Source of the DNA: JBGTLA01 sp041744375
GTDB lineage: Bacteria; Actinomycetota; Acidimicrobiia; Spongiisociales; ZC4RG35
Reading direction: 5' to 3'
Assembly (NCBI GenBank): GCA_041744375.1
Contig: JBGTLA010000079.1
Location: 1 to 64,000, forward strand
Length of the DNA stretch: 64,000 nucleotides
Below are positions 35,343 to 44,190 of the stretch, piece by piece (position 1 is the first letter of the stretch; every line of letters begins with the position of its first letter). Below the pieces are notes generated by a model. The model was not told where the DNA came from, did not search any database, and was given only the letters and a program-made list of their open reading frames with translations. Both the position numbers and the translations under genes were made by a program.

Positions 35343-35663
35343 TCAGACAAATGCGCCGATCACCCACAGCGTGCCCATTCCGGCCACGAGCAGCCACGGG
35401 ATCGAGCGGGTACGCCACCCGACCGCTCCCCCTGTCCCCAGGGCGATCACTTCGACCCAGCCAACGCCCCCCTGGTCGGCACCACCGAAGAGGATCGATA
35501 CCACCAGGGCCGCCAGCACCGACGGCGCCACGAAGCGAAGCGCCTGAAGAACCTGTGGCGACAGGTCCCGGTCAGCCAAGGAGAGGATGAAAATCGACCG
35601 CATCAGATAGGTGCCCGCGCCTACGGATGCCGTGGCGATCAATCCCAGCCAGAAGACATTCAC
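35343..35663 (-). CDS. azlD: AzlD-like branched-chain amino acid exporter small subunit
   Basis: 106 residues; the GTG start overlaps the azlC stop (GTGA). Four hydrophobic segments are visible, starting VFWLGLIATASVGAGTYLMR, with the conserved RSIFIL and QALRFVAPSVLAALVVSILF blocks of AzlD. It works with AzlC as the small subunit of an amino-acid export complex. The longer open frame to 36113 is only the azlC region read in another frame. Confidence 0.88.
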   Translation of the reverse strand: MNVFWLGLIATASVGAGTYLMRSIFILSLADRDLSPQVLQALRFVAPSVLAALVVSILFGGADQGGVGWVEVIALGTGGAVGWRTRSIPWLLVAGMGTLWVIGAFV

Positions 35664-36340
35664 GGGCGCCACCGCTGTGTCATGTACCCGGCCACCACCC
35701 CCGAGAGCGCGCCGACCAGCAACCCGCCTCGATTCGGTATCCCCATCGTTGCCAAGGTCACCCCGGCGGCCACCACCGCCGCCGCCGCCGCCGGTGGCCC
35801 GTCGACGGCTCCGATGAGCAGTCCGAGGAAGAGGAGGGGCACGGCGAAGCCGAGTGCCCAGGACTCGGGGACCACCGGGCCCACCACCAACCCCAGGGCC
35901 ACCGACACCTGCCACACGCTCCAGAATGTGAGGGCTGCCGACAGGTAGTAGCGCCGAAAGACATCGGGATCCGAATCGGTGCGCATCACCACGAGAGCGA
36001 ACACCTGGTCCACCAAGAAATAGGGACCCAGATAGCGAAACCAGCGGGGCTGCAGCCCGAAGGCCGGTGCCAGGGCCGCCGAGTACATGAGATGGCGAGC
36101 CTGCACCACCCATCCGGCGGCGATCACCGCCAGGAGGCCCACTCCCGCTCCGCTCAGGGTCACCACCGTCAGCTGGGCGGCCCCACCGAATATCAGGCTC
36201 GATCCGGACCAGCCGACCAGGTCTGAAATCGAGGACTCGGATATCGCCAACCCCAACACCATCGCAAAGGGGATCACCGGCGTCAGGAGAGGCAAGGCGT
36301 CGACCATCCCACGACGTCGAGCGCTGTCGATCGAGAGCAT
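35660..36340 (-). CDS. azlC: AzlC-like branched-chain amino acid exporter large subunit
   Basis: 226 residues from the ATG at 36340; the upstream part of the frame is a direct repeat, not coding. AzlC hallmarks are PLLTPVIPFAMVLGLAISES, GWSGSSLIFGGAAQLTVVTL, VVQARHLMYSAALAPAFGLQ and FLVDQVFALVVMR. About six to eight TM helices. With AzlD it is expected to export branched-chain amino acids or analogues. No Lrp-type regulator is adjacent. Confidence 0.9.
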   Translation of the reverse strand: MLSIDSARRRGMVDALPLLTPVIPFAMVLGLAISESSISDLVGWSGSSLIFGGAAQLTVVTLSGAGVGLLAVIAAGWVVQARHLMYSAALAPAFGLQPRWFRYLGPYFLVDQVFALVVMRTDSDPDVFRRYYLSAALTFWSVWQVSVALGLVVGPVVPESWALGFAVPLLFLGLLIGAVDGPPAAAAAVVAAGVTLATMGIPNRGGLLVGALSGVVAGYMTQRWRP

Positions 36341-36351
36341 CTTCGTACGGT

Positions 36352-36466
36352 AACGTCGACCGCTACCCGGGGTTCCAACCACCGCCCAGCGACGTTCGGA
36401 GCCCAAACCACCGACACGGGTGCAACGTCCACCGCTACCCGGGGTTCCAACCACCGCCCAGCGACG
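36352..36466. repeat. Two 43-bp direct repeats upstream of azlC
   Basis: Positions 36352-36394 and 36424-36466 match over 43 bp with one difference (TCGACC versus TCCACC), at a 72-bp period. Each contains CCGCTACCCGGGGTTCCAAC and CCGCCCAGCGACGT. A shorter related stretch, CAACCCCGGGTTG (36471-36483), is palindromic and may act as the deoD terminator. Confidence 0.8.
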
Positions 36467-36496
36467 TCTCCAACCCCGGGTTGCGGCGATGCCGGC

Positions 36497-37216
36497 TCAG
36501 CCCATGAGGTCGCGACGGATCGCCTCCAGGGCCACCCGGACCATATCGTCGAAGGTCGTTTCCCGTTCCTCCGAGGACGTCTCCTCGCCCGCCAGGATGT
36601 GATCCGACACCGTGAGGATGGTGAGGGCCCGCGCCCCCTTCTCCGACGCCACCCCGTAGAGGCCGGCCGCTTCCATCTCCACGGCCAGCACGCCCATGTC
36701 CCTCATCCGCTCGAAGGCTCCCTCTTCGGGGTTATAGAAGAGATCCGCCGAGTGGACGTTTCCGACCCGAATGTCGACGCTTGCCTCCCCCGCCGCCTCG
36801 ACCGCCGCTCGCAAGAGCTCGAAGTCGGCGGTGGCGGCAAAGTCATACCCCCCATACCGCACCCGGTTGACGCCGGAGTCGGTGCACGCCCCGATGGCGA
36901 GGATCACGTCTCGCAGGGCGAGGTCGGGTTGGAGGGCACCACACGAACCGACTCTGACGAGGCGCTCGACCCCGAACTGGGCGATCAACTCGGTGGCGTA
37001 GATCGAAGCCGACGGGATACCCATACCTGAACCCATCGTCGAGACGGGCATACCCTGGTACGTGCCCGTGTAGCCCAACATGTTGCGCACTGCCGTCACT
37101 TCTCGGACGTCGTCCAAGAAGGCCTCGGCGATGTGCTTGGCCCGCAACGGATCACCGGGCATGAGCACGGTGGGGGCGAAATCACCCATCTCAGCGGCGA
37201 TGTGGGGGGTGGCCAT
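36497..37216 (-). CDS. deoD: DeoD-type purine-nucleoside phosphorylase
   Basis: 239 residues; GAGAGGAG precedes the ATG. Hexameric PNP features are all present: [100 protein letters not shown] and the catalytic Asp in [20 protein letters not shown]. It splits (deoxy)adenosine, inosine and guanosine with phosphate. A candidate promoter GATACT lies at about 37252-37257 on the minus strand. It is not in the GntR operon, but adds a third nucleoside phosphorylase within 17 kb. Confidence 0.95.
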   Translation of the reverse strand: MATPHIAAEMGDFAPTVLMPGDPLRAKHIAEAFLDDVREVTAVRNMLGYTGTYQGMPVSTMGSGMGIPSASIYATELIAQFGVERLVRVGSCGALQPDLALRDVILAIGACTDSGVNRVRYGGYDFAATADFELLRAAVEAAGEASVDIRVGNVHSADLFYNPEEGAFERMRDMGVLAVEMEAAGLYGVASEKGARALTILTVSDHILAGEETSSEERETTFDDMVRVALEAIRRDLMG

Positions 37217-37480
37217 GTCGTGCTCCTCTCTTCGTCCGTCAATTCTGGCAGTATCGCATCAGCACCGAGGGGACCCAGCCCGCCGTGGCTAGCACGATCG
37301 AGCGGATGTCGCCGGGGAGTTGTCGGGACGGTATTGACCGCCCGGACATCGTTGCGTCTCGGGTGGAGGTCGGGTTCCGTCACGACATCGTTCGGAGGGG
37401 TTGTCGGAGGATCCCGGGGTGGCGGCCACGCAGTGTGATGTCTCCACCAGGCGGGTGAAGTCGGTCATCGAGTCAGTACG

Positions 37481-39253
37481 TCAGTCGCCAAGGGCTCTCT
37501 TCATGAACGCCGCCATCGCCCCTCGCGTCACGGGATCGTTCGGGCAGAAGCGGTCGTTCGACGGAGGGTTGCAGCCACGGGTGATCCCCGCCGCCGCCAG
37601 GCGGGCGATGTCGTTCTCGAAGACATGGCCCGACGTGTCGGCGAAGGTGGCGCCCCCGCTGGTCAACCCCAAGGCCCGGGCCAAGAACGCCGCCATTGCC
37701 CCTCTCGTCACGGGTTGGTCGGGACAAAAGCGCGTGTTGGCCGGGGGGTTGCAGCCACGGGTGATCCCCGCCGCCGCCAGGCGGGCGATGTCGTTCTCGA
37801 AGACATGGCCCGACGTGTCGGCGAAGGTGGCACCGGAGTCTGTGAGCCCGAGAGCACGAACCAGAAACGCTGCCATTGCCCCCCGCGTGACCGGGGCGTC
37901 GGGACAGAAGCGGTCGTTGACGGGTGGATTGCAGCCACGCGTGATCCCACTCGCCGCCAGCCATTCGATATCGCCTGCGAACACCGATCCAGAGGTATCG
38001 GTGAAGCTAGGCAAATCGTCAAGTGGAGAAGGCTCGGGGATCGGCTGCGGGTCTGGTCCGATGGCAACAGAGAAGGACTGACCGGACACGCCTTCCACAG
38101 TCACCGTCACCCCGCCTACCGAGCGGGTCTCTCCCGCCGAGATCACGTGAGGAAGCGGCTGGCTGTAATTGGCCTCATCGATCCAGTCGAACGGGACGGC
38201 AGGAGAGGGAGTGGTTCTCCGGAAACCCGGCAGCCAATCGAAACTGCTCATGCACTCGAACTCGCTGGCGCACCGGTCGACGCGGTACACCTCCACGCCG
38301 GCCCACGCCGCCGGCATCGGGTCGAATGTGGAGGGCACCCGGGCGGCCAAGGTGAAATAGCTGCTGCCCGAGCGGATGACCGCCATCTTGTGACCGGTGC
38401 CGCCCTGGGTGGCCAGGTTGAACAGGGCACCGCCGCCTGAGAACATGTACACCTCGTTCGGGTCGATCCATCCTGCGGCGTACAGGTTGATGGCAGCGGT
38501 CCCGTAGGGGTCGGGATAGCTTCCCCTCCCCGATCCGAAGGTCCCATAGTTGCCCGACATCACATCGGAAGCGACGTCGTACTCATCGGGGCCGACTCCG
38601 GTGAACGAATGCGGCCACTGGATCATGTGACCGATCTCGTGAACCGCAGTCGTGTAAAAGGTCGATTGGGTGCCAACGAAGCCCGAGCGCGCATTTCCGT
38701 CCCGGTAGCTCTGCGAGCCGGCACAGGGTGTGAACCCGCACACGAACCCGGCGGAGGCGAAACCACCTGCACCACCGGTGAGATGGATGGCGCCGTTGGC
38801 AGAAGGGTCGGCATTGGCGCGCGAGTGGTCCCGGCACTGGCCGGCGGTCGATCCGGCGTCGCCGCGGGCGACGAACACCGGCTCGTAGCGGCCCCGTGAC
38901 TGATGCAGGAACCACGGCCGCACATTGGCTTCGAGCTGGGCGGTCAAGGTGGCGGCGGAGGTGGACAGGCCGCAAGTCCACACCTCGAGTACATCCCTGC
39001 CCAGACTGTGATCACGGAGCGTGTCCACCCCACCGACGAGATCGAGGGGGTCCGAGGCCTGGGGAGCTATCGCCTCGCCCGGGTCACCGATATGGACGAC
39101 CACGTCGTCCACCATGAACACGGGGTGACTATCCAGAGTGGAAGGGTCGTTGGCTCCCGCCATCGTCGGGGCGGCCATCGCCGCGACGAGGGCTGCCACG
39201 AGGAGAAGCCGGCCCCACGACGAATGACCCTGCCTCACCGCGCGCTCGTTCAC
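37481..39253 (-). CDS. Secreted metzincin-like protein with three S-layer-like modules
   Basis: 590 residues; GTG start at 39253 with GAAGGGG upstream. A signal peptide (SSWGRLLLVAALVAAMAAPT) is followed by a domain with the zinc motif HEIGHMIQWPH (His205, Glu206, His209, His215), which has HExxHxxxxxH spacing, and a later Met in SDVMSGNYG that could be the Met-turn. The usual Gly of HExxHxxGxxH is Gln. Cysteine pairs (CGFTPCAG, CASEFEC) suggest disulfides. Three S-layer-like modules end the chain; two of them are nearly identical in DNA. Probably a cell-surface protease; the substrate is unknown. Confidence 0.8.
   Translation of the reverse strand: MNERAVRQGHSSWGRLLLVAALVAAMAAPTMAGANDPSTLDSHPVFMVDDVVVHIGDPGEAIAPQASDPLDLVGGVDTLRDHSLGRDVLEVWTCGLSTSAATLTAQLEANVRPWFLHQSRGRYEPVFVARGDAGSTAGQCRDHSRANADPSANGAIHLTGGAGGFASAGFVCGFTPCAGSQSYRDGNARSGFVGTQSTFYTTAVHEIGHMIQWPHSFTGVGPDEYDVASDVMSGNYGTFGSGRGSYPDPYGTAAINLYAAGWIDPNEVYMFSGGGALFNLATQGGTGHKMAVIRSGSSYFTLAARVPSTFDPMPAAWAGVEVYRVDRCASEFECMSSFDWLPGFRRTTPSPAVPFDWIDEANYSQPLPHVISAGETRSVGGVTVTVEGVSGQSFSVAIGPDPQPIPEPSPLDDLPSFTDTSGSVFAGDIEWLAASGITRGCNPPVNDRFCPDAPVTRGAMAAFLVRALGLTDSGATFADTSGHVFENDIARLAAAGITRGCNPPANTRFCPDQPVTRGAMAAFLARALGLTSGGATFADTSGHVFENDIARLAAAGITRGCNPPSNDRFCPNDPVTRGAMAAFMKRALGD
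37566..37831. repeat. Intragenic tandem repeat of S-layer-like module, 180-bp period
   Basis: 37566-37651 and 37746-37831 are identical over 86 bp at an offset of 180 bp (60 codons). As in the 9951-11549 gene, identity at silent sites indicates recent module duplication or conversion. Confidence 0.85.
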
Positions 39254-39262
39254 ACCCAACCC

Positions 39263-39276
39263 CTTCTCTAGAGAAG
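39263..39276. promoter_or_regulatory. 14-bp palindrome CTTCTCTAGAGAAG in the metzincin gene leader
   Basis: A perfect palindrome 10 bp upstream of the GTG start, partly sharing sequence with the purine-rich ribosome site. It could be an operator or an RNA hairpin that hides the ribosome site. Confidence 0.4.
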
Positions 39277-39377
39277 TCCCTCTCCGGTTGCACATGATGG
39301 AGCGAGCTGGTCGCCGGCGCAACCCTCGCCTTTGGGTCTTTCGACCTCTCTGTTCTCCGGAGGCCATACTCGCCGGT

Positions 39378-39878
39378 ATGAGCAACGAGATCTACGACTT
39401 CATACTCGGCCTGCGAGCCATCCGCAGCTACGAGCCCCGCCCACTGGCCACCGACGACCTGGAGGCGATTCTCGAGGCTGCCCGTTGGACCGGGAGCTCC
39501 AAGAACCGCCAGAACTGGTCGTTCGTGGTCGTCAGCGAGCCTGCCCAGCTAGAGGCATTAGCCGCCTGCGGGGACTTCACCGGGCCGGTGCGGGCCTCGT
39601 CGGCCACGATCGTCATCGTCCAAGAGCCCCACGGATACGAGTTCGACAGCGGCCGCGTGGCCCAGAACATGATGCTGGCTGCCAAGGCGATCGGAGTGGT
39701 GTCGTGTCCCATCACGCTACACCGCCACGAGCAGGCAGCCCAGGTGCTGGCGCTGCCCCCGGACAGGAAGGCCCGTTACGCAGTGGCTTTCGGCTATCCC
39801 GGGCCAGACTCCGAACCGAGGCGCATGGGGGGACGCCGCTCCACCCACGAACTGGTCCATCACCAACGTTACGGATGA
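39378..39878 (+). CDS. Nitroreductase family protein
   Basis: 166 residues from the ATG at 39378; CATACT ends 7 nt upstream (leaderless). FMN-binding features of small nitroreductases: N-terminal LGLRAIRSYEPRPLATDDLE, ARWTGSSKNRQNWSFVVVSE, and GRVAQNMMLAAKAIGVVSCP. It is shorter than the classical 200-residue enzymes but of normal length for this actinobacterial subgroup. Expected to reduce nitro or other electrophilic groups with NAD(P)H; the physiological substrate is unknown. Confidence 0.88.
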   Translation: MSNEIYDFILGLRAIRSYEPRPLATDDLEAILEAARWTGSSKNRQNWSFVVVSEPAQLEALAACGDFTGPVRASSATIVIVQEPHGYEFDSGRVAQNMMLAAKAIGVVSCPITLHRHEQAAQVLALPPDRKARYAVAFGYPGPDSEPRRMGGRRSTHELVHHQRYG

Positions 39879-39980
39879 GCCCGGCTGGAGCCCGGCTTCT
39901 CTCGCGCCGGGTGTGGCTGCCCGGCTGAGTGACTTCAATCGGTTCCTGATGTGTCGGAGGCCGCCGGTACCGTGTCTTCG

Positions 39981-40910
39981 ATGTCCTCAGTTCCACTCGT
40001 CGAGGCGCGCGGCCTCACCAAGCGCTTTGGTGACTTCGTCGCCGTCGATGGGGTCGACTTCGAGATCCGCCCCGGGGAGGCGTTTGGGTTCCTGGGTCCC
40101 AATGGGGCCGGCAAGACGTCCACCATGAAGATGATCACCACGGTCAGTCCCATCACGGCGGGGGAAATGACCGTCTTCGGGCTCGATCCCGCCACCGACG
40201 GCCCCTCCATCCGCAGCCGTCTCGGCGTGGTCCCCCAAGAGGACAACCTCGACCAGGAGCTCTCGGTGGCGGAGAACCTGTACATCTACGGTCGCTTCCA
40301 CGACGTGCCCAAGCCGATCATCAGGGCGCGAATCGATGAGTTGTTGGACTTCGCCCAACTCGAAGAGCGGCGAAACAGCACCGTGGAATCCCTCTCCGGA
40401 GGTATGAAACGACGGCTGACGATTGCCCGGGCCCTCATCAACGAGCCGACGCTCGTCATCTTGGACGAGCCGACCACCGGACTCGATCCCCAGGCTCGTC
40501 ACATCCTCTGGGACCGTCTCTACCGGCTCAAGCAGGAGGGCGCCACTCTCATCATCACCACTCACTACATGGATGAGGCGGAGCAGCTGTGCGACCGCTT
40601 GGTGATCATGGACAAGGGCCGGATCGCCGCCGAGGGATCTCCCTCCGAGCTCATCGAACAGTACGCCACGCGTGAGGTCGTGGAGCTGCGCTTCGCCCCG
40701 GAGACCGGCGCCAAAGGCTTGGAGCGGCTCGACGGATCGGTCGAGAGGATGGAGGCGCTGACCGACCGGGTGTTGCTGTACACCAACGATTCCAACGCCC
40801 TCGTCTCGCTCATCTACGACAGCAAGATCGAGTACGTGCAGCGACTCACCCGCCGCTCGACCCTCGAAGACGTGTTCTTGCATCTCACCGGCCGGAGGCT
40901 GATCGACTGA
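39981..40910 (+). CDS. DrrA-type ABC exporter ATPase
   Basis: 309 residues from the ATG at 39981 (TACCGT ends 7 nt upstream; an in-frame GTG at 39951 would precede that hexamer). A complete ABC domain: Walker A GPNGAGKTST, Q loop VVPQEDNLDQEL, signature LSGGMKRR, Walker B LVILDEPTTGLD and H loop IITTHYMDEAEQL. The C-terminal domain (VELRFAPETGAKGLERLDGS) is like that of DrrA/CcmA-type exporters. It energises the two membrane subunits encoded immediately downstream. The exported compound is unknown. Confidence 0.92.
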   Translation: MSSVPLVEARGLTKRFGDFVAVDGVDFEIRPGEAFGFLGPNGAGKTSTMKMITTVSPITAGEMTVFGLDPATDGPSIRSRLGVVPQEDNLDQELSVAENLYIYGRFHDVPKPIIRARIDELLDFAQLEERRNSTVESLSGGMKRRLTIARALINEPTLVILDEPTTGLDPQARHILWDRLYRLKQEGATLIITTHYMDEAEQLCDRLVIMDKGRIAAEGSPSELIEQYATREVVELRFAPETGAKGLERLDGSVERMEALTDRVLLYTNDSNALVSLIYDSKIEYVQRLTRRSTLEDVFLHLTGRRLID

Positions 40911-41704
40911 TGGCCTTCGTCGCCAACGCCGCCCACGTGGTCGAGTCCGAAGCCATCGCCTACAAGCGGACCTGGCGGGGCCACATCATCTCCACTTTCG
41001 TCAACCCGATCCTGTTCATGGCCGGGCTGGGAATCGCGCTCGGTGCCATGGTCGATCGCGGGGCGGGCGAGGCGACTCTGCCCATTCCCTACCTCACCTT
41101 CGCTGCCACGGGGCTGCTGGCGGCCACGGCCATGCAAACTGGCTACGGGGAAGGGGCGTGGCCGGTGATGGCCGGGATCAAGTGGCGGAAGACGTTCGAG
41201 GCGATGCTGGTGACCCCGCTGCGGGTGTCAGACCTCGTCACCGGCCGGCTCATCTGGGGGGCTCTCCACCTGACATTCACGCTCGGTGTATTCGCCGCCG
41301 CCGCCGTCGCCTTCGGGGCCGTCGACCCCGCCGGGGCTTTCTTGGCCCTGGGACCCGCCGTACTGTGCGGGCTGTCGTTCCAGGCGGCCTCCACCGCCTT
41401 CACAGCCAAGGTCGACGACGTGACCGGCCTCACGAGTGTCATGCGGTTCGGGATCATGCCTCTCTTCTTGTTCTCCGGGACGTTCTTCCCGATCTCCCAA
41501 CTTCCCGGGTGGATGGAGCCCTTGGCGCTGGCCACCCCCCTCTATCACGGGGTCGAGCTGGTTCGAAAGCTGGCATTGCCGGAGGTGGGGCCGCCGGTCG
41601 TCTCCACCATCCCGATGTGGGCCCATTTCGCCTACCTGGTGGCGCTGACCGTCGTCGGATGGGTCCTGGCCGTCCGCTTCCTGCGCACGAGGCTCGAGCC
41701 ATGA
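40910..41704 (+). CDS. ABC-2 type exporter permease, subunit 1
   Basis: 264 residues, six TM helices, ABC-2 membrane family. The ATG shares one base with the ATPase stop (TGATG). Features: TWRGHIISTFVNPILFMAGL, WRKTFEAMLVTPLRVSDLVT (coupling region) and the C-terminal PLFLFSGTFFPISQLPGWME, then LALATPLYHGVELVRKL. It pairs with the next gene as a heterodimer. Confidence 0.9.
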   Translation: MAFVANAAHVVESEAIAYKRTWRGHIISTFVNPILFMAGLGIALGAMVDRGAGEATLPIPYLTFAATGLLAATAMQTGYGEGAWPVMAGIKWRKTFEAMLVTPLRVSDLVTGRLIWGALHLTFTLGVFAAAAVAFGAVDPAGAFLALGPAVLCGLSFQAASTAFTAKVDDVTGLTSVMRFGIMPLFLFSGTFFPISQLPGWMEPLALATPLYHGVELVRKLALPEVGPPVVSTIPMWAHFAYLVALTVVGWVLAVRFLRTRLEP

Positions 41705-42513
41705 CGACTCACAGCGCACCAACCCGAATCACCCCGCCGAGCGTGACCGGGGGTCTTCGTGCTCATCGTCTGCTGGAACGCAACTTCTTGGTGTACCGCC
41801 GCCTGTGGAAGGTCGTCTTCTCCGGCTTCTTCGAGCCCGTGTTCTACCTCTTCTCGATCGGAGTCGGCATGGGCGCCCTCGTGGGCGATATCACTGTGAC
41901 GGGAGGTCAATCCGTTTCGTACACCGCTTTCGTCGCTCCCGCGCTGTTGGGGGCATCGGCCATGAACGGCGCCGTGTACGAATCGACCATGAACATCTTC
42001 TTCAAGCTGAAATTCGCCAAGGTATACGACGGGATGCTCACCACCCCTATGCAGCCGATGGACATCGCCGTTGGCGAGATCGCCTGGTGCCTGATCCGGG
42101 GACTTCTCTACGCGGCCGGGTTCCTGGTGGTTCTGGTGGCGATGGGTCTCACCTCGGGATGGCTGTGGTTGATGGCACTGCCGGCGGCCGTGTTGATCGG
42201 CTTCGCCTTCGGCGCTTGCGGGATGGCGGCCACCACCTGGATGAAGAGTTGGCAGGACTTCGACCTGGTCGCCCTCGTCACCCTGCCCCTGTTCCTCTTC
42301 TCGGGCACCTTCTTCCCGCTCGACGTCTACCCGCCGGCGCTGCAGCACGTGGCCAGACTGTCGCCCCTCTATCACGGCGTCGAGCTGATTCGGGGCTTCG
42401 TGCTCGGGCTCCCCGATTGGTCGATGATCGGCCATGGCGCCTTCCTTCTGGTCATGGGTCTGGTAGGTGTGGCCATAACCCGTCGCCGCCTGGCGGCCCT
42501 TCTCCTCACCTGA
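41701..42513 (+). CDS. ABC-2 type exporter permease, subunit 2
   Basis: 270 residues from the ATG at 41701, overlapping the previous stop by 4 bp (ATGA). It is clearly paralogous to subunit 1: KVVFSGFFEPVFYLFSIGVG, KVYDGMLTTPMQPMDIAVGE, LPLFLFSGTFFPLDVYPPAL and LSPLYHGVELIRGFVLG align with its counterparts. Six TM helices. Completes a DrrA-DrrB-like exporter with two different membrane subunits. Confidence 0.9.
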   Translation: MTTHSAPTRITPPSVTGGLRAHRLLERNFLVYRRLWKVVFSGFFEPVFYLFSIGVGMGALVGDITVTGGQSVSYTAFVAPALLGASAMNGAVYESTMNIFFKLKFAKVYDGMLTTPMQPMDIAVGEIAWCLIRGLLYAAGFLVVLVAMGLTSGWLWLMALPAAVLIGFAFGACGMAATTWMKSWQDFDLVALVTLPLFLFSGTFFPLDVYPPALQHVARLSPLYHGVELIRGFVLGLPDWSMIGHGAFLLVMGLVGVAITRRRLAALLLT

Positions 42514-42534
42514 TCACGTAGCCTTCGTGACGCC

Positions 42535-44190
42535 ATGATCGACCTCACGTTCCCTCTCCATGCTCCACGCGGCAATCAGCTCAACACTCCGGGATGGTCC
42601 CAGGAGGCGGCCCTTCGCTGCCTCCTCAACAACCTCGACCCCGCAGTGGCCGAGGATCCCGAGCGTCTCGTCGTCTATGGCGGGCGTGGCAAGGCCGCCC
42701 GCTCGGTCCAGGCGCTGGAGGCGATCGTGCGCACGTTGGAGAGGCTCGACAACGATCACACCCTCCTCGTCCAGTCGGGAAAGCCGGTAGGAGTGTTCCG
42801 CACCCACGACATGGCACCTCGCGTCTTGATAGCCAACTCGCTGCTCGTCCCTCGGTGGGCGACCCTCGACCACTTCTGGGCACTCGAAGAGGCCGGTCTG
42901 ATGATGTACGGCCAGATGACCGCCGGGTCGTGGATCTATATCGGCACCCAGGGCATCCTCCAGGGGACCTATCAGACCTTCGTCGCCATCGCTCAGAAGC
43001 GCTTCGGCGGCTCACTGGCGGGCACACTCACTCTGACCGCCGGGCTGGGAGGGATGGGGGGCGCCCAACCCCTGGCGGTGACCATGAATGGCGGCGCCGT
43101 CATCTGCGTCGACGTGGACCCTGCTCGAATCCGCCGTCGTCGGGAGACCGGGTACCTCGACGAGGTGGCCGACGACACCGACGACGCCCTCCGGAGAGGG
43201 CTGGAAGCGAAGAAACAGCGGAAGGCGATATCGATAGGCCTCCTCGGGAACGCAGCCGACGTCTTCGGTGACCTGTTGGAGCGGAACGCCGACATCGACA
43301 TCGTGACCGACCAGACATCGGCTCATGATCCTCTATACGGCTACATCCCCCGCGGCCACGACCCCGACTCGGCCGCCGCCCTCCGTCACGACGACCCCGA
43401 TACCTACATCAAGTCGGCTCGCGAATCGATGGCCATCCACTGTCAGGCCATGGTCGGCTTCCACCGCGCCGGAGCCGAGGTATTCGACTACGGCAACAAC
43501 CTGCGCGGCGAAGCACAAACGGCCGGGTTCGCCGACGCCTTCGCCTATCCGGGATTCGTCCCCGCCTACATCCGTGACCTCTTCTGTCAGGGCATGGGAC
43601 CCTTCCGCTGGGTTGCCCTCTCGGGCGACCCATCCGACATCGCCGCCACCGACCGGGCTCTTCTCGACTTGTTCCCACACCACGAGTCGCTCCACCGCTG
43701 GCTGGACAAGGCAACGCGACTGGTCCAGTTCCAGGGTCTCCCCGCCCGGATCTGCTGGCTCGGATACAAGGAGAGGCACCTCGCCGGACTCGCCTTCAAT
43801 GAACTCGTGGAGAGCGGAGCAGTCTCTGCCCCGATCGTGATCGGCCGGGACCACCTCGACTCGGGTTCTGTCGCCTCCCCATACCGGGAGACCGAGGCCA
43901 TGGCCGACGGGTCCGACGCCGTCGCCGACTGGCCGATCCTCAACGCTCTCCTCAACACGGCCTCGGGGGCAGCCTGGGTAGCGGTACATCACGGTGGCGG
44001 CGTTGGCATCGGCAACTCGATCCACGCCGGTGCCCAGGTGGTGGCCGACGGCACCGAGCAGGCGGCGCTACGCCTGGAACTGGTCCTCACCAATGACCCC
44101 GGCACCGGCGTCATGCGCCACGTCGATGCCGGCTACGACCTGGCCCGTCGGGTGGCCGCCGATCGCGGCCTCGACATTCCCATGGCATGA
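42535..44190 (+). CDS. hutU: Urocanate hydratase
   Basis: 551 residues, normal length. The urocanase signature [12 protein letters not shown] carries the active-site Cys407. NAD-binding and substrate blocks [55 protein letters not shown] and [19 protein letters not shown] are intact. It hydrates urocanate to imidazolone propionate in histidine breakdown. It lies 21 bp after the exporter operon with TAGCCT 10 nt before its ATG, and overlaps hutF. HutH, HutI and HutG are not in the window. Confidence 0.97.
   Translation: MIDLTFPLHAPRGNQLNTPGWSQEAALRCLLNNLDPAVAEDPERLVVYGGRGKAARSVQALEAIVRTLERLDNDHTLLVQSGKPVGVFRTHDMAPRVLIANSLLVPRWATLDHFWALEEAGLMMYGQMTAGSWIYIGTQGILQGTYQTFVAIAQKRFGGSLAGTLTLTAGLGGMGGAQPLAVTMNGGAVICVDVDPARIRRRRETGYLDEVADDTDDALRRGLEAKKQRKAISIGLLGNAADVFGDLLERNADIDIVTDQTSAHDPLYGYIPRGHDPDSAAALRHDDPDTYIKSARESMAIHCQAMVGFHRAGAEVFDYGNNLRGEAQTAGFADAFAYPGFVPAYIRDLFCQGMGPFRWVALSGDPSDIAATDRALLDLFPHHESLHRWLDKATRLVQFQGLPARICWLGYKERHLAGLAFNELVESGAVSAPIVIGRDHLDSGSVASPYRETEAMADGSDAVADWPILNALLNTASGAAWVAVHHGGGVGIGNSIHAGAQVVADGTEQAALRLELVLTNDPGTGVMRHVDAGYDLARRVAADRGLDIPMA

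Noticed and set aside
37566..37831. Possible CRISPR-like array (regular 180-bp repeats)
   Set aside because: The repeats are in-frame S-layer-like modules inside a gene, far too long and with coding spacers. No cas genes are present.
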